From Nocardioides daedukensis (GTDB lineage: Bacteria; Actinomycetota; Actinomycetes; Propionibacteriales; Nocardioidaceae): 64,000 nt of DNA. Position 1 is the stretch's first letter; every line of letters begins with the position of its first letter. The notes beneath the pieces are model-generated. The model had not been told where the DNA came from. It made no database searches and saw only the letters and a program-made list of their open reading frames with translations. A program made the position numbers and the translations under genes. The stretch is taken from the NCBI RefSeq assembly GCF_013408415.1, contig NZ_JACCAA010000001.1, positions 1,116,001-1,180,000 on the forward strand, given 5' to 3'. This document shows positions 53,535-62,436 of the stretch, piece after piece.

Positions 53535-54242
53535 TCAGATCGCGCATCCGTCGGGACCGCAGGCCTCGCCGTCGGCGTCGACCATCTTCAGGGTGGGCCG
53601 GGACTCGTTCCACGCCTGCTCGATCGCCTGGGAGAACACCTGGGCCGGCTGGGCGCCGGAGATGCCGTACTTCTCGTCGATGACGAAGAACGGGACACCA
53701 GTCGCTCCGTAGGCCCGGGCCTGCGCGACGTCTGCGTGCACCTCGTCGAGGAATTCCTTGCCGTCCAGGACCTCTCGGACGCGAGCCGCGTCCAGGCCGA
53801 CGGCGACGGCGATCTCCACGAGCGTGTCGTGATCGGCCACGTTGCGGAGCTCCTCGAAGTGCTCGCGCAGCAACGCCTCCTTCAGGGCCGACTGCAGTGC
53901 GATTCCTCCGTCGTGGAGCGCAAGGTGGAGCACCCGGTGCGCATCGACGGTGTTGACCCGCAGGTTCTCCGAGAGCCGGTAGCGCAACCCTTCCTCGGCC
54001 GCGACGGTCTCCACCTGGTTCATCATCTGCTTCGCGCCCTCGACGCCGCCGCCGTACTTCTTGGCGAGCACCTCGGCCATGGTCTCGCTGGGCACGCTCG
54101 GCGCGCTCGGGTCGAGCTCGTAGGAGTGCCAGACGACCTCGACCTCGTCCGAGTGCTCGAAGCCCTCGAGGGCCGTCTCGAGACGGCGCTTGCCGATGTA
54201 GCACCACGGACACACGACGTCGGACCACACATCAATTCGCAT
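53535..54242 (-). CDS. DsbA-family oxidoreductase, FrnE-like
   Basis: The 235-aa cytoplasmic thioredoxin-fold protein has its active site CPWC at C11-C14 (WSDVVCPWCYIGKRR), a helical insertion and the cis-Pro region GVPFFVIDEKYGISG. FrnE of Streptomyces is linked to polyketide isomerisation and FrnE of Deinococcus to oxidative stress; here no biosynthetic cluster is adjacent. The C-terminus has a second Cys pair (CGPDGCAI). It converges on nothing close and is divergent from the ABC exporter genes. Confidence 0.9.
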   Translation of the reverse strand: MRIDVWSDVVCPWCYIGKRRLETALEGFEHSDEVEVVWHSYELDPSAPSVPSETMAEVLAKKYGGGVEGAKQMMNQVETVAAEEGLRYRLSENLRVNTVDAHRVLHLALHDGGIALQSALKEALLREHFEELRNVADHDTLVEIAVAVGLDAARVREVLDGKEFLDEVHADVAQARAYGATGVPFFVIDEKYGISGAQPAQVFSQAIEQAWNESRPTLKMVDADGEACGPDGCAI

Positions 54243-54393
54243 GTCGGTACAACGTGCAGGGCTGCCCGATTCTTCCCGCCCGATTCTTCTCTCCCAACCA
54301 CCATCGGATCAGGGATGACTCAGGGTCGGTCAGGGTCATTCGGGGCGCTCTCCCCGATGTGCGCACCCCTGCTGTGCGGTGAGGGTTGGAGCC

Positions 54394-55293
54394 ATGATCA
54401 CAGTCCATTCCCTCACCAAGAGCTACCGCGGCTTCACCGCGGTCAATGATGTCTCCTTCGTGGCCCGACCGGGCCGCGTCACCGGGTTCCTGGGACCCAA
54501 CGGCGCGGGCAAGTCCACCACCATGCGGATCATGGTCGGCCTCACCGACGCCACCTCCGGATCCGCCACCATCCTGGGTCGCCACTTCGCCGACCTACCG
54601 AACCCGGGCAGGGAGGTCGGCGTACTCCTCGATGCCTCGGCACAGCACGCCGGTCGCACCGGTCGCGAGATCCTGGCCATCGCCCAGCGCACGATGGGCC
54701 TGCCCGTCTCACGTGTCGACGACATGCTCGACCTGGTCAGCCTCACCGAGCGTGAGTCGCAACGCAGGGTGAAGAACTACTCGCTCGGGATGCGGCAGCG
54801 ACTCGGCATCGCCACCGCCCTGATCGGCGACCCCGAGGTCCTGATCCTCGACGAACCAGCCAACGGGCTCGACCCCGCCGGCATCCGCTGGATGCGTGAC
54901 CTGCTCCGTGGTTATGCCAACAAGGGCGGCACGGTGCTGCTCTCCAGCCACCTGCTGCACGAGATCGAGGTGATCGCGGACGACCTGGTGATGATCGGCA
55001 ACGGTCGCGTCGTCGCCGAGGGCACCAAGGCCGAGCTGCTCAGCGCCGCCGGGACCGTCGTACGGACCCCCTCGTCGGCCGCCCTGGCCCAGGCCCTGCG
55101 CAACGCCGGGATCGTCGTCACCCAGGGCACCGACGGCACCCTGCGCACCGACGCGCCGGCCGACCGGGTCGGCGAGATCGCCCTCGACGCCCGTGTTCCG
55201 CTCACCGAGCTGCGCTCGGCCGACAACGCCGGCCTCGAGGAGATGTTCCTCGAACTCACCGCAGACAGCCAGCGAGAAGGAGCTGCAGCATGA
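54394..55293 (+). CDS. ABC transporter ATP-binding protein
   Basis: This 299-aa ABC-2-type exporter ATPase has Walker A GFLGPNGAGKSTTMRIM (K40), the signature region NYSLGMRQRLGIATAL, Walker B LILDEPANGLDPAG and the H-loop LLSSHLLHEIEV. The C-terminal roughly 90 residues are the extra domain seen in drug- and bacitracin-type exporters. GAGG about 9 bases upstream supports ATG 54394. It overlaps the permease gene by four bases. The substrate is unknown; lantibiotic or hydrophobic-drug export is typical. Confidence 0.93.
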   Translation: MITVHSLTKSYRGFTAVNDVSFVARPGRVTGFLGPNGAGKSTTMRIMVGLTDATSGSATILGRHFADLPNPGREVGVLLDASAQHAGRTGREILAIAQRTMGLPVSRVDDMLDLVSLTERESQRRVKNYSLGMRQRLGIATALIGDPEVLILDEPANGLDPAGIRWMRDLLRGYANKGGTVLLSSHLLHEIEVIADDLVMIGNGRVVAEGTKAELLSAAGTVVRTPSSAALAQALRNAGIVVTQGTDGTLRTDAPADRVGEIALDARVPLTELRSADNAGLEEMFLELTADSQREGAAA

Positions 55294-56144
55294 GCACCGT
55301 TGCCCGATCCACTGTCCAGTCAGATGCCCGATCCACTGTCGAGTCAGGCACTCGCCCGCCCGAGTCCGCAGGTCGGGCCGTGCCCGTCCAGCACAAGCCG
55401 ATCCCGATGACACGCGTGATGTGGGTCGAGCTGACCAAGATGTTCGACACCCGCTCCGGCTTCTGGCTGATGGCCAGCATCGGCATCGTCTCCCTGCTCG
55501 CCACCGCAGCGGTGATCCTCTTCGCTCCGGACGACGAGCTCACCTATGAGACGTTCGCGACCGCGATCGGCTTCCCGATCGCGGTCATCCTCCCGATCAT
55601 CGCGTTGCTCTCGATCACGAGTGAATGGAGCCAGCGGACCGGGTTGACCACGTTCACCCTGCTCCCCCGGCGCTCTCGGGTGATCAACGCCAAGCTGATC
55701 GTTTCGGTCGCCGTCGGCATCGTCTCGATGTTCGTCGCGCTTGCGATCGGGGCGCTCGGGAACCTGGTCGGGACCGCGATTGCCGGGGTGGACACCACCT
55801 GGAACGTCAGCCTCTACGAGTTCTCGTTGATCGTGCTGGCCAACGTGCTCGGCATGCTCATCGGTTCCATGCTCGGGGTTCTCATCCGCAACTCCGCCGG
55901 TGCCATCGTGGGCTACTTCGTGTTCAACGCCCTGCTGCCGACGTTGTTCATGACCTTGGGCAACCTGCAGGAATGGTTCCGTGACATCTGGCCCTGGATC
56001 GACTTCTCCTACGCACAGGGCGCCCTGTTCGAGGGGTCCCCGACAGGCGAGGAGTGGGCCCGGCTGGCGGTCACCTCGACATTCTGGTTGATCCTGCCGA
56101 TGGCGGTCGGTCTCTGGCTGATCCGCAGGTCCGAAGTGAAGTGA
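55290..56144 (+). CDS. ABC-2-type transporter permease
   Basis: The 284-aa membrane protein has six helices: FWLMASIGIVSLLATAAVIL, GFPIAVILPIIALLSI, IVSVAVGIVSMFVALAIGA, FSLIVLANVLGMLIGSMLGV, IVGYFVFNALLPTLFMTLG and the C-terminal LILPMAVGLWLI. SEWSQRTGLTTFTLLPRR is typical of ABC-2 subfamily permeases. The first 40 cytoplasmic residues contain an in-frame duplication (ARSTVQSD/ARSTVESG). It starts within the ATPase stop (ATGA) and forms a two-gene exporter operon. Confidence 0.88.
   Translation: MSTVARSTVQSDARSTVESGTRPPESAGRAVPVQHKPIPMTRVMWVELTKMFDTRSGFWLMASIGIVSLLATAAVILFAPDDELTYETFATAIGFPIAVILPIIALLSITSEWSQRTGLTTFTLLPRRSRVINAKLIVSVAVGIVSMFVALAIGALGNLVGTAIAGVDTTWNVSLYEFSLIVLANVLGMLIGSMLGVLIRNSAGAIVGYFVFNALLPTLFMTLGNLQEWFRDIWPWIDFSYAQGALFEGSPTGEEWARLAVTSTFWLILPMAVGLWLIRRSEVK
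55302..55349. repeat. 24-bp tandem duplication inside the ABC permease gene
   Basis: Two 24-bp copies beginning GCCCGATCCACTGTC lie head to tail and differ at a few bases, adding eight residues in frame to the N-terminal tail (ARSTVQSD then ARSTVESG). Confidence 0.8.
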
Positions 56145-56223
56145 GTCTCCCCGGATCGGTCGCCGAGAGAGTCGGCGGCCGATCCGACGTTAGAACTTCA
56201 CGACGATGGGCAGGATGCCCGCC

Positions 56224-57216
56224 ATGAACAACCCCGTCTGCTCCAACTGCGGAGCCCCCCTCGACCCGACGGCTGCTGCCTGCAGCCGGTGCGGGATGCC
56301 GATGAGCCAGATGCCGGGCCAGTCCCATGACCAGCCCAATGACCAGCCCCAGGGCCAACAGCCCTCCCCCGGCCAGGGGTATGCCGGTCAGGGGTACGGC
56401 GGCCAGGGGTATGGCGGCCAGGGGCCAGAGGGTCAGGCCTACGGGAGCCAGGGTCACCAGGGTCAGGCGTACGGCGGGCCGGCGTACGGCAGCCAGGGTC
56501 CGGCCCATGGCGGCCAGGCCTACGGCAACCAGGGTTACGGCGTCGGCTACGCACAGGGTTATCCGCAGGGACAGCCTGGAGCCGGGATGCCCGGCCCAGA
56601 GGGCCCCGGTCGACGCAAGCCGTGGCTGGTGCCTGCGATCATCGCGGGCGTCCTCGTCCTGATCGGTGCGGCCGTGCTGATCGTCGTCCTGCTCACCAAC
56701 GGCGATGACGACGACAAGTCGGACGGCCCCAAGAACGACCCCACGGCTCAGGCCACCGACGGGCCGACCGATGAGCCGACCGACGGGCTCACCCAGACAC
56801 CCACCCCGGCCCCGGTTCCCACCGCACCGACACCGACGACACCGACGGCACCGCCGACGAACGGTGGCGACCTGTCCCTTCGCTCCGCTCCGGTCGGCAG
56901 CGACGAGGAACAGATCAAGCAGCTGACCGAGGAGTTCAGCGCCTGGTACTCGTCCGTGACCAGCGGCGGGGACACCACCTGCTCCGAGATGGACCAGTTC
57001 TTCCTGGAACCCGAGGACAGCGACGTGAAGGGTTGCGCGTCGGCATCGACGCTCGATGCCAAGTTCAAGTTCGACATCACCGACATCAAGGTCAGCGGCG
57101 ACACCGCCACCGGAACCATGAACAGCACCATCACGGTTGGCGGCTCGACACCTCAGTCGAGCTCGGACGACGTGAAGCTGGCCAAGCGCGACGGATACTG
57201 GTTCTTCGACGAGTGA
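56224..57216 (+). CDS. Zinc-ribbon membrane protein with GQGYGG repeats (second of two)
   Basis: The 330-aa protein has an N-terminal zinc ribbon (CSNCGAPLDPTAAACSRCG), then about 100 residues of Gly/Gln/Tyr repeats (GQGYGGQGYGGQG, AYGSQG). A single membrane helix (LVPAIIAGVLVLIGAAVLIV), a Thr/Pro stalk (TPTPAPVPTAPTPTTPTA) and an extracellular domain of about 100 residues with two cysteines follow. That domain ends VKLAKRDGYWFFDE, like lumazine-binding or DUF4878-type domains. The layout matches the gene at 50307. ATG 56224 has CAGGA 8 bases upstream; ATG 56206 is possible. It is closed by a strong terminator. Confidence 0.8.
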   Translation: MNNPVCSNCGAPLDPTAAACSRCGMPMSQMPGQSHDQPNDQPQGQQPSPGQGYAGQGYGGQGYGGQGPEGQAYGSQGHQGQAYGGPAYGSQGPAHGGQAYGNQGYGVGYAQGYPQGQPGAGMPGPEGPGRRKPWLVPAIIAGVLVLIGAAVLIVVLLTNGDDDDKSDGPKNDPTAQATDGPTDEPTDGLTQTPTPAPVPTAPTPTTPTAPPTNGGDLSLRSAPVGSDEEQIKQLTEEFSAWYSSVTSGGDTTCSEMDQFFLEPEDSDVKGCASASTLDAKFKFDITDIKVSGDTATGTMNSTITVGGSTPQSSSDDVKLAKRDGYWFFDE

Positions 57217-57253
57217 GCGGGGCCTCGGCTCGCGCCCATGCGTAGCGGCACAG

Positions 57254-57299
57254 CGAAACGCCCCGGTCGATTCCTGGTGGAATCGGCCGGGGCGTTTCG
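57254..57299. terminator. Strong bidirectional terminator between zinc-ribbon gene and ilvC
   Basis: CGAAACGCCCCGG pairs exactly with CCGGGGCGTTTCG, and an inner stem CGATTCC/GGAATCG extends it. It lies between two convergent genes. Confidence 0.88.
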
Positions 57300-57320
57300 A
57301 TGCTGAGTGGTGCGTGAGGC

Positions 57321-58358
<1,038 letters not shown>

Positions 58359-58411
58359 TCAGGTTGGTTGTGGTGCTGCGTTGGGGAACTTGTGCGGGGT
58401 GTAGCGGAGGA

Positions 58412-58954
58412 TCAGCCGGCGACCGGCGGCGGAGCCGGTACGGCGACCGGGCGCAGGTTGCGCTCGGAGATCGAGCGGGAACCCCGACCGATCGCGACCA
58501 TCCCGGACTGGACCAGCTCCCGGATGCCGAACGGCTCGAGCACCCGGAGGAAGTCGGCCAGCTTGTCGGCGTTGCCGGTGACCTGGATGGTCAGGGCGTC
58601 GGGAGCCACGTCGATGACCTTGGCCTTGAACAGCTGGACGGCGTCCAGCACGTGGCCGCGGGTCTCGGTGTCGGCGCGGACCTTGACCAGCACCAGCTCG
58701 CGCGAGACCGAGGCCCCGGTGTCGAGCTCGACGATCTTGATCACCTCGACCAGCTTGTTCAGCTGCTTGGTGACCTGCTCGAGCGGGCTCTGCTCGACGC
58801 TGACCACGATGGTCATCCGGGAGACGTCCGGGCTCTCGGTCGGGCCGACCGCGAGGCTGTCGATGTTGAAGCCACGACGGCTGAAGAGCCCGGCGATGCG
58901 GGCCAGGACGCCCGGCTTGTTCTCGACCAGGACGGACAGGGTGTGCTTGCTCAT
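58412..58954 (-). CDS. ilvN: Acetolactate synthase small (regulatory) subunit
   Basis: The 180-aa regulatory subunit starts with an ACT domain (HTLSVLVENKPGVLARIAGL, FSRRGFNIDSLAVGPTE) that binds valine for feedback inhibition, followed by the C-terminal ALS_ss_C domain that activates IlvB. ATG 58954 lies 13 bases after the ilvB stop. The tail is rich in Pro and Ala. Confidence 0.96.
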   Translation of the reverse strand: MSKHTLSVLVENKPGVLARIAGLFSRRGFNIDSLAVGPTESPDVSRMTIVVSVEQSPLEQVTKQLNKLVEVIKIVELDTGASVSRELVLVKVRADTETRGHVLDAVQLFKAKVIDVAPDALTIQVTGNADKLADFLRVLEPFGIRELVQSGMVAIGRGSRSISERNLRPVAVPAPPPVAG

Positions 58955-58967
58955 GTTCTCCAGCCCC

Positions 58968-60734
58968 TCAGAGGTCGTTCTCGTCGAACTGCGGCGCGAG
59001 GTCGCGGGCGTACTTGATCTCGTCGTTGCTGGTGCCAGCGGCGACCATCGGCCAGACCATCGCATCGCGGTGGACCCGGAAGTCCACGACCACGGGCTGG
59101 TCGTTGATCGACATCGCCTTCTCGATGGTGGCGTCCACGTCCTCGGGCGTCTCGCAGGCGAGGCCGACACAGCCGTAGGCTTCCGCGAGCTTCACGAAGT
59201 CCGGGATCCGCTTGCTGTGCAGGTCGGTGTTCGAGTAGCGCTCGTTGTAGAACAGCGTCTGCCACTGGCGGACCATGCCGAGCGACTCGTTGTTGATCAG
59301 CGCGACCTTGATCGGGATGTCGTTGATCGCGCAGGTGGCCAGCTCCTGGTTGGTCATCTGGAAGCAGCCGTCACCGTCGATCGACCACACGGTGGTGTCG
59401 GGCATGCCGACCTTGGCGCCCATCGCCGCGGGGACCGAGAAGCCCATCGTGCCGAGGCCGCCAGAGTTGATCCACGTGTTGGGGTGCTCGTAGCCGATGA
59501 ACTGCGCGGCCCACATCTGGTGCTGGCCGACGCCGGAGACATAGATCGACTCGGGACCCGAGATCTTGCTGAGCCGCTCGAGGACGTACTGCGGCGCGAG
59601 GCCGTTGGCGGGGGCGTCGTAGGCCAGCGGGTACTGCTTCTTGATACCGGCCAGGAAGGCCACCCATGCCTCGTAGTCACCCTGGTTGCCCTGCTCGGAC
59701 TCGGCGTTCAGGGCGAGGATCAGGTCCGCGATCACCTCGCGGCAGTCACCGACGATCGGGACGTCCACGTGTCGGTTCTTGCCGATCTCGGCCGGGTCGA
59801 TGTCGGCGTGGATCACCTTGGCACCGGGGGCGAAGGAGTCCAGGTTGCCGGTGACCCGGTCGTCGAAGCGGGCACCGAGGCTGATGATCAGGTCGCTCTT
59901 CTGCAGGCCGGCCACCGCAGCGACGGTGCCGTGCATGCCGGGCATGCCGAGGTGCTGCACGTGGCTGTCCGGGAAGGCGCCGCGGGCCATCAGCGTGGTG
60001 ACCACGGGAATCCCGGTGGCCTCGGCCAGGACGCGCAGCTCCTTGGCAGCACCCGAGCGGATCACTCCGCCACCGACGTAGAGGACCGGGCGACGCGACT
60101 CGAGGATCAGGCGCGAGGCCTCGCGGATCTGCTTGCTGTGCGGGCGGGTCACCGGTCGATAGCCCGGCAGGTTCAGCTCGGTGGGCCAGTTGAAGGACGT
60201 CATCGCCTGCAGCGCCGACTTGGCGACATCGACGAGCACCGGGCCGGGACGCCCCGTCGAGGCGATGTGGAAGGCCTCGGCGATGGTGCGCGGGATCTCG
60301 GCCGGGTCGGTGACCAGGAAGTTGTGCTTGGTGATCGGCATCGTGATGCCACGGATGTCCGCCTCCTGGAAGGCGTCGGTGCCGATGGAGGCGGCCCCGA
60401 CCTGTCCGGTGACGGCCACCATCGGCGTGGAGTCCATGTGCGCGTCGGCGATCGGGGTGACCAGGTTGGTCGCTCCCGGGCCCGAGGTCGCCATGCAGAC
60501 GCCCACCTTGCCGGTGGCCGCGGCGTACCCCTGGGCGGCGTGACCGGCGCCCTGCTCGTGGCGGACCAGGATGTGCCGGATCCGGGAGTCGAAGAGTGGG
60601 TCGTAGGCCGGCAGGATGGCACCCCCTGGGATGCCGAAGATGTTCTCTACCCCCGCGCTCTCCAGCGACTTGATAAGGCTCTGCGCTCCGGTGACCTGGG
60701 TCCCGGCGCCCCCTCCGCTGTCCTGCTCGGCCAT
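58968..60734 (-). CDS. ilvB: Acetolactate synthase large (catalytic) subunit
   Basis: This 588-aa ThDP enzyme joins pyruvate with pyruvate or 2-ketobutyrate. [20 protein letters not shown] contains the region that positions the ThDP-activating Glu. [20 protein letters not shown] holds that glutamate, and the ThDP motif is [19 protein letters not shown] with [18 protein letters not shown] about 6 bases before ATG 60734 supports the start. Expression is controlled by an attenuator with an Ile-Leu-Val leader peptide. The first Gly/Ser-rich residues are a variable extension. Confidence 0.97.
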   Translation of the reverse strand: MAEQDSGGGAGTQVTGAQSLIKSLESAGVENIFGIPGGAILPAYDPLFDSRIRHILVRHEQGAGHAAQGYAAATGKVGVCMATSGPGATNLVTPIADAHMDSTPMVAVTGQVGAASIGTDAFQEADIRGITMPITKHNFLVTDPAEIPRTIAEAFHIASTGRPGPVLVDVAKSALQAMTSFNWPTELNLPGYRPVTRPHSKQIREASRLILESRRPVLYVGGGVIRSGAAKELRVLAEATGIPVVTTLMARGAFPDSHVQHLGMPGMHGTVAAVAGLQKSDLIISLGARFDDRVTGNLDSFAPGAKVIHADIDPAEIGKNRHVDVPIVGDCREVIADLILALNAESEQGNQGDYEAWVAFLAGIKKQYPLAYDAPANGLAPQYVLERLSKISGPESIYVSGVGQHQMWAAQFIGYEHPNTWINSGGLGTMGFSVPAAMGAKVGMPDTTVWSIDGDGCFQMTNQELATCAINDIPIKVALINNESLGMVRQWQTLFYNERYSNTDLHSKRIPDFVKLAEAYGCVGLACETPEDVDATIEKAMSINDQPVVVDFRVHRDAMVWPMVAAGTSNDEIKYARDLAPQFDENDL

Positions 60735-60766
60735 TGCTACTTCCTGTCTGGTCTTCTCTTCACCAA

Positions 60767-60800
60767 CAAAAAACCCCTCGGCCACAGTGGCAACGAGGGG
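60767..60800 (-). terminator. Attenuator terminator of ilvBNC
   Basis: On the minus strand CCCCTCG pairs with CGAGGGG across a 13-base loop and is followed by TTTTTTG. It lies between the leader peptide and ilvB, 33 bases before the ilvB start. Confidence 0.88.
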
Positions 60801-60802
60801 AT

Positions 60803-60845
60803 GACGCGTGTGCGTTGAGGCGGTGTTGGCCTCAGCTCACGCGTC
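60803..60845 (-). ncRNA. Leader (pause) hairpin of the ilvB attenuator
   Basis: GACGCGTG and CACGCGTC form an outer 8-bp stem, and TGAGGC/GCCTCA an inner stem. The 5' arm overlaps the last codons of the leader peptide. Ribosome stalling upstream would free this region and could disturb terminator folding, as in classic amino-acid attenuators. Confidence 0.65.
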
Positions 60846-60873
60846 GCGTGCATACAAGAATGTCCTTGCGCAT
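60832..60873 (-). CDS. ilvB leader peptide ([13 protein letters not shown])
   Basis: The 13-codon frame contains consecutive Ile, Leu and Val codons (ATT CTT GTA), followed by an alternative hairpin and an intrinsic terminator before ilvB. This is the standard architecture for multivalent attenuation by branched-chain aminoacyl-tRNAs; actinobacterial ilvB leaders with an Ile-Leu-Val run are known. Codons CTT and GTA are rare in this GC-rich genome, which would heighten sensitivity to stalling. Confidence 0.82.
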   Translation of the reverse strand: MRKDILVCTRRVS

Positions 60874-60966
60874 GGTCCTACGTTCGCTGCCGACGTCATG
60901 TGGCGTCAACCAAGTGAATCACCTATCCCACATCGTGGAACTCTCATCCCACGATGTGGCCCTCTT

Positions 60967-61614
60967 TCATCGTGTCGCGTTGGTACAGATGCAGACCCGG
61001 TTGCCGTCTGGATCCGCGAGCACCGTGAAGCTCGGCGCCTCCGCGTCCGAGACCAGTGTCCCACCCGCTGCAACGGCGCCGGCAATGCGCCCCGCAGCCA
61101 CCTCGATCGGCACCCAGACGTCGAGGTGGAACCGTTGCCGGGGTTCCTCGTGCGCGTCCGTGTCCTGGAACCACAGGGTGGGCAGTACGCCGTCCGGGTC
61201 GACGACCTCTTCTCCCCCGCCGCCCACCGACATGCCGTAGACCGCCTGCCAGAACGGCCTGAGCCGCGACCGGTCGGCGGTGTCGAGAGCGATCTCCAGT
61301 GCCTGAGGCAGCTCCGGCTGGGAGCGCATGCCGCCCTCGTCGGCCAGCAGGCTGATCGTGCGCGCCAACCTCACGTCCCGCTCGGTGATTCCCCCGACGT
61401 CGTGGCTGCTCAGGGCCACGTCGACGTGGCCGTAGCGCAGGTCGAGGTCCGGGTGGTGGTTCATCGCCTCTGCGGCGGCACCGATCGCGTTCACCAGGTC
61501 CAACCCGGTGACGAAGTCACGGGTGCTGATCCGGGTGTGCAACCGGCCCAGCAGCGGCCGCCAGCCAGGCAGGTCGAGGTCGAGCACCTGTTGATTGGTC
61601 AGCTTCTCGCTCAT
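60967..61614 (-). CDS. Pterin-4a-carbinolamine dehydratase domain fused to a VOC domain
   Basis: Of its 215 aa, residues about 1-95 match pterin-4a-carbinolamine dehydratase (DCoH/PhhB), with the active-site pattern NHHPDLDLRYGHVDVALSSH giving the His residues. Residues about 100-215 are a glyoxalase/VOC-like half (LEIALDTADRSRLRPFWQAV, RFHLDVWVPIEVAAGRIAGA, FTVLADPDGNRVCICT). The fusion is seen in other actinobacteria. No aromatic amino-acid hydroxylase gene is near, so the substrate is uncertain. ATG 61614 starts at MSEKLTNQQV. Confidence 0.82.
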   Translation of the reverse strand: MSEKLTNQQVLDLDLPGWRPLLGRLHTRISTRDFVTGLDLVNAIGAAAEAMNHHPDLDLRYGHVDVALSSHDVGGITERDVRLARTISLLADEGGMRSQPELPQALEIALDTADRSRLRPFWQAVYGMSVGGGGEEVVDPDGVLPTLWFQDTDAHEEPRQRFHLDVWVPIEVAAGRIAGAVAAGGTLVSDAEAPSFTVLADPDGNRVCICTNATR

Positions 61615-61630
61615 CCCTCGAGCATGCCAC

Positions 61631-62335
61631 TCACAGCGACGCGCGGACACCCTCCAGCGACTTCAGCTGGGATCCGTCCGGCTGGTTCGACTCGTCGAGC
61701 CAGGCACGCAGCGCCTGCGCCAGCGACGGCCACTCGTCGTCGATGATCGAGAACCAGGCAGTGTCGCGCGAACGCCCCTTGTAGACCACGGCGTGGCGGA
61801 ACGTTCCCTCGTGGGTGAAGCCGAGGCGCTCGGCAGCGCGTCGCGACGGCTCGTTGAGCGCGTCGCACTTCCACTCATAGCGCCGGTAGCCGAGCCCGAA
61901 GACGTGGTTGGCGAGGAGATACTGAGCCTCGGTCGCGGCAGCGGTGCGCTGCAGGCGGGGCCCGAGGGTGATCGAGCCGACCTCCACCGATCCGTTCACC
62001 CGGTCGACGCGCAGATAGCTGGCGATCCCGCAGGCCCGGCCCTCACGGTCCCGGACCACCACGGTCACCGAGTCGGTGGCGTCGGCACGGGCCTCGATGT
62101 GATCGGCGAACTCGCCCCGATCGGCGAAGGGGCCGACGCCGAGATAGGTCCACAGGGACTCGTTCCCGGGGCCGCACAGCTCGTCGTACAACTCGTCGGC
62201 GTGCTCGCGCAGCAGCGGCTCGACGCGGCACCACGTGCCTTGCATCGCGGTGACGTCGGGAAACGGCGCTGTGGCCCAGCCCTCCACGGCGGGCCCGATC
62301 GGCTGGTCGAACTCATTGGTGCGCAACTCATTCAC
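61631..62335 (-). CDS. GNAT-family N-acetyltransferase (RimJ/RimL-like)
   Basis: The 234-aa acetyltransferase of the RimJ/RimL subgroup has SVTVVVRDREGRACGIASYL, VGSITLGPRLQRTAAATEAQ, and the helix and strand YLLANHVFGLGYRRYEWKCD with NEPSRRAAERLGFTHEGTFR, the acetyl-CoA site and typical C-terminal motif. Such proteins acetylate protein N-termini or small amines; the target is unknown. GTG 62335 is chosen where homology starts (NELRTNEFDQPIGP); the ribosome-binding site is weak. It ends 16 bases before the PCD-VOC gene and may be co-transcribed. Confidence 0.83.
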   Translation of the reverse strand: MNELRTNEFDQPIGPAVEGWATAPFPDVTAMQGTWCRVEPLLREHADELYDELCGPGNESLWTYLGVGPFADRGEFADHIEARADATDSVTVVVRDREGRACGIASYLRVDRVNGSVEVGSITLGPRLQRTAAATEAQYLLANHVFGLGYRRYEWKCDALNEPSRRAAERLGFTHEGTFRHAVVYKGRSRDTAWFSIIDDEWPSLAQALRAWLDESNQPDGSQLKSLEGVRASL

Positions 62336-62399
62336 CTCGCCGACCCTAGGGCATCTCGCCTCCACCCCCCGGGCGAGGACGAGGAGTGACCACCTAGGG

Positions 62400-62422
62400 T
62401 TGTTGCAAATAATTCGCAACAA
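62400..62422. promoter_or_regulatory. AT-rich inverted repeat before the metal/siderophore importer
   Basis: TTGTTGC and GCAACAA face each other across AAATAATTC, 15 bases before the permease ATG. The core is strikingly AT-rich for this genome, as expected for a metal-responsive repressor site. It does not match a DtxR/IdeR or Zur consensus that I know. Confidence 0.55.
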
Positions 62423-62436
62423 GCAGGGGGGCGTGC

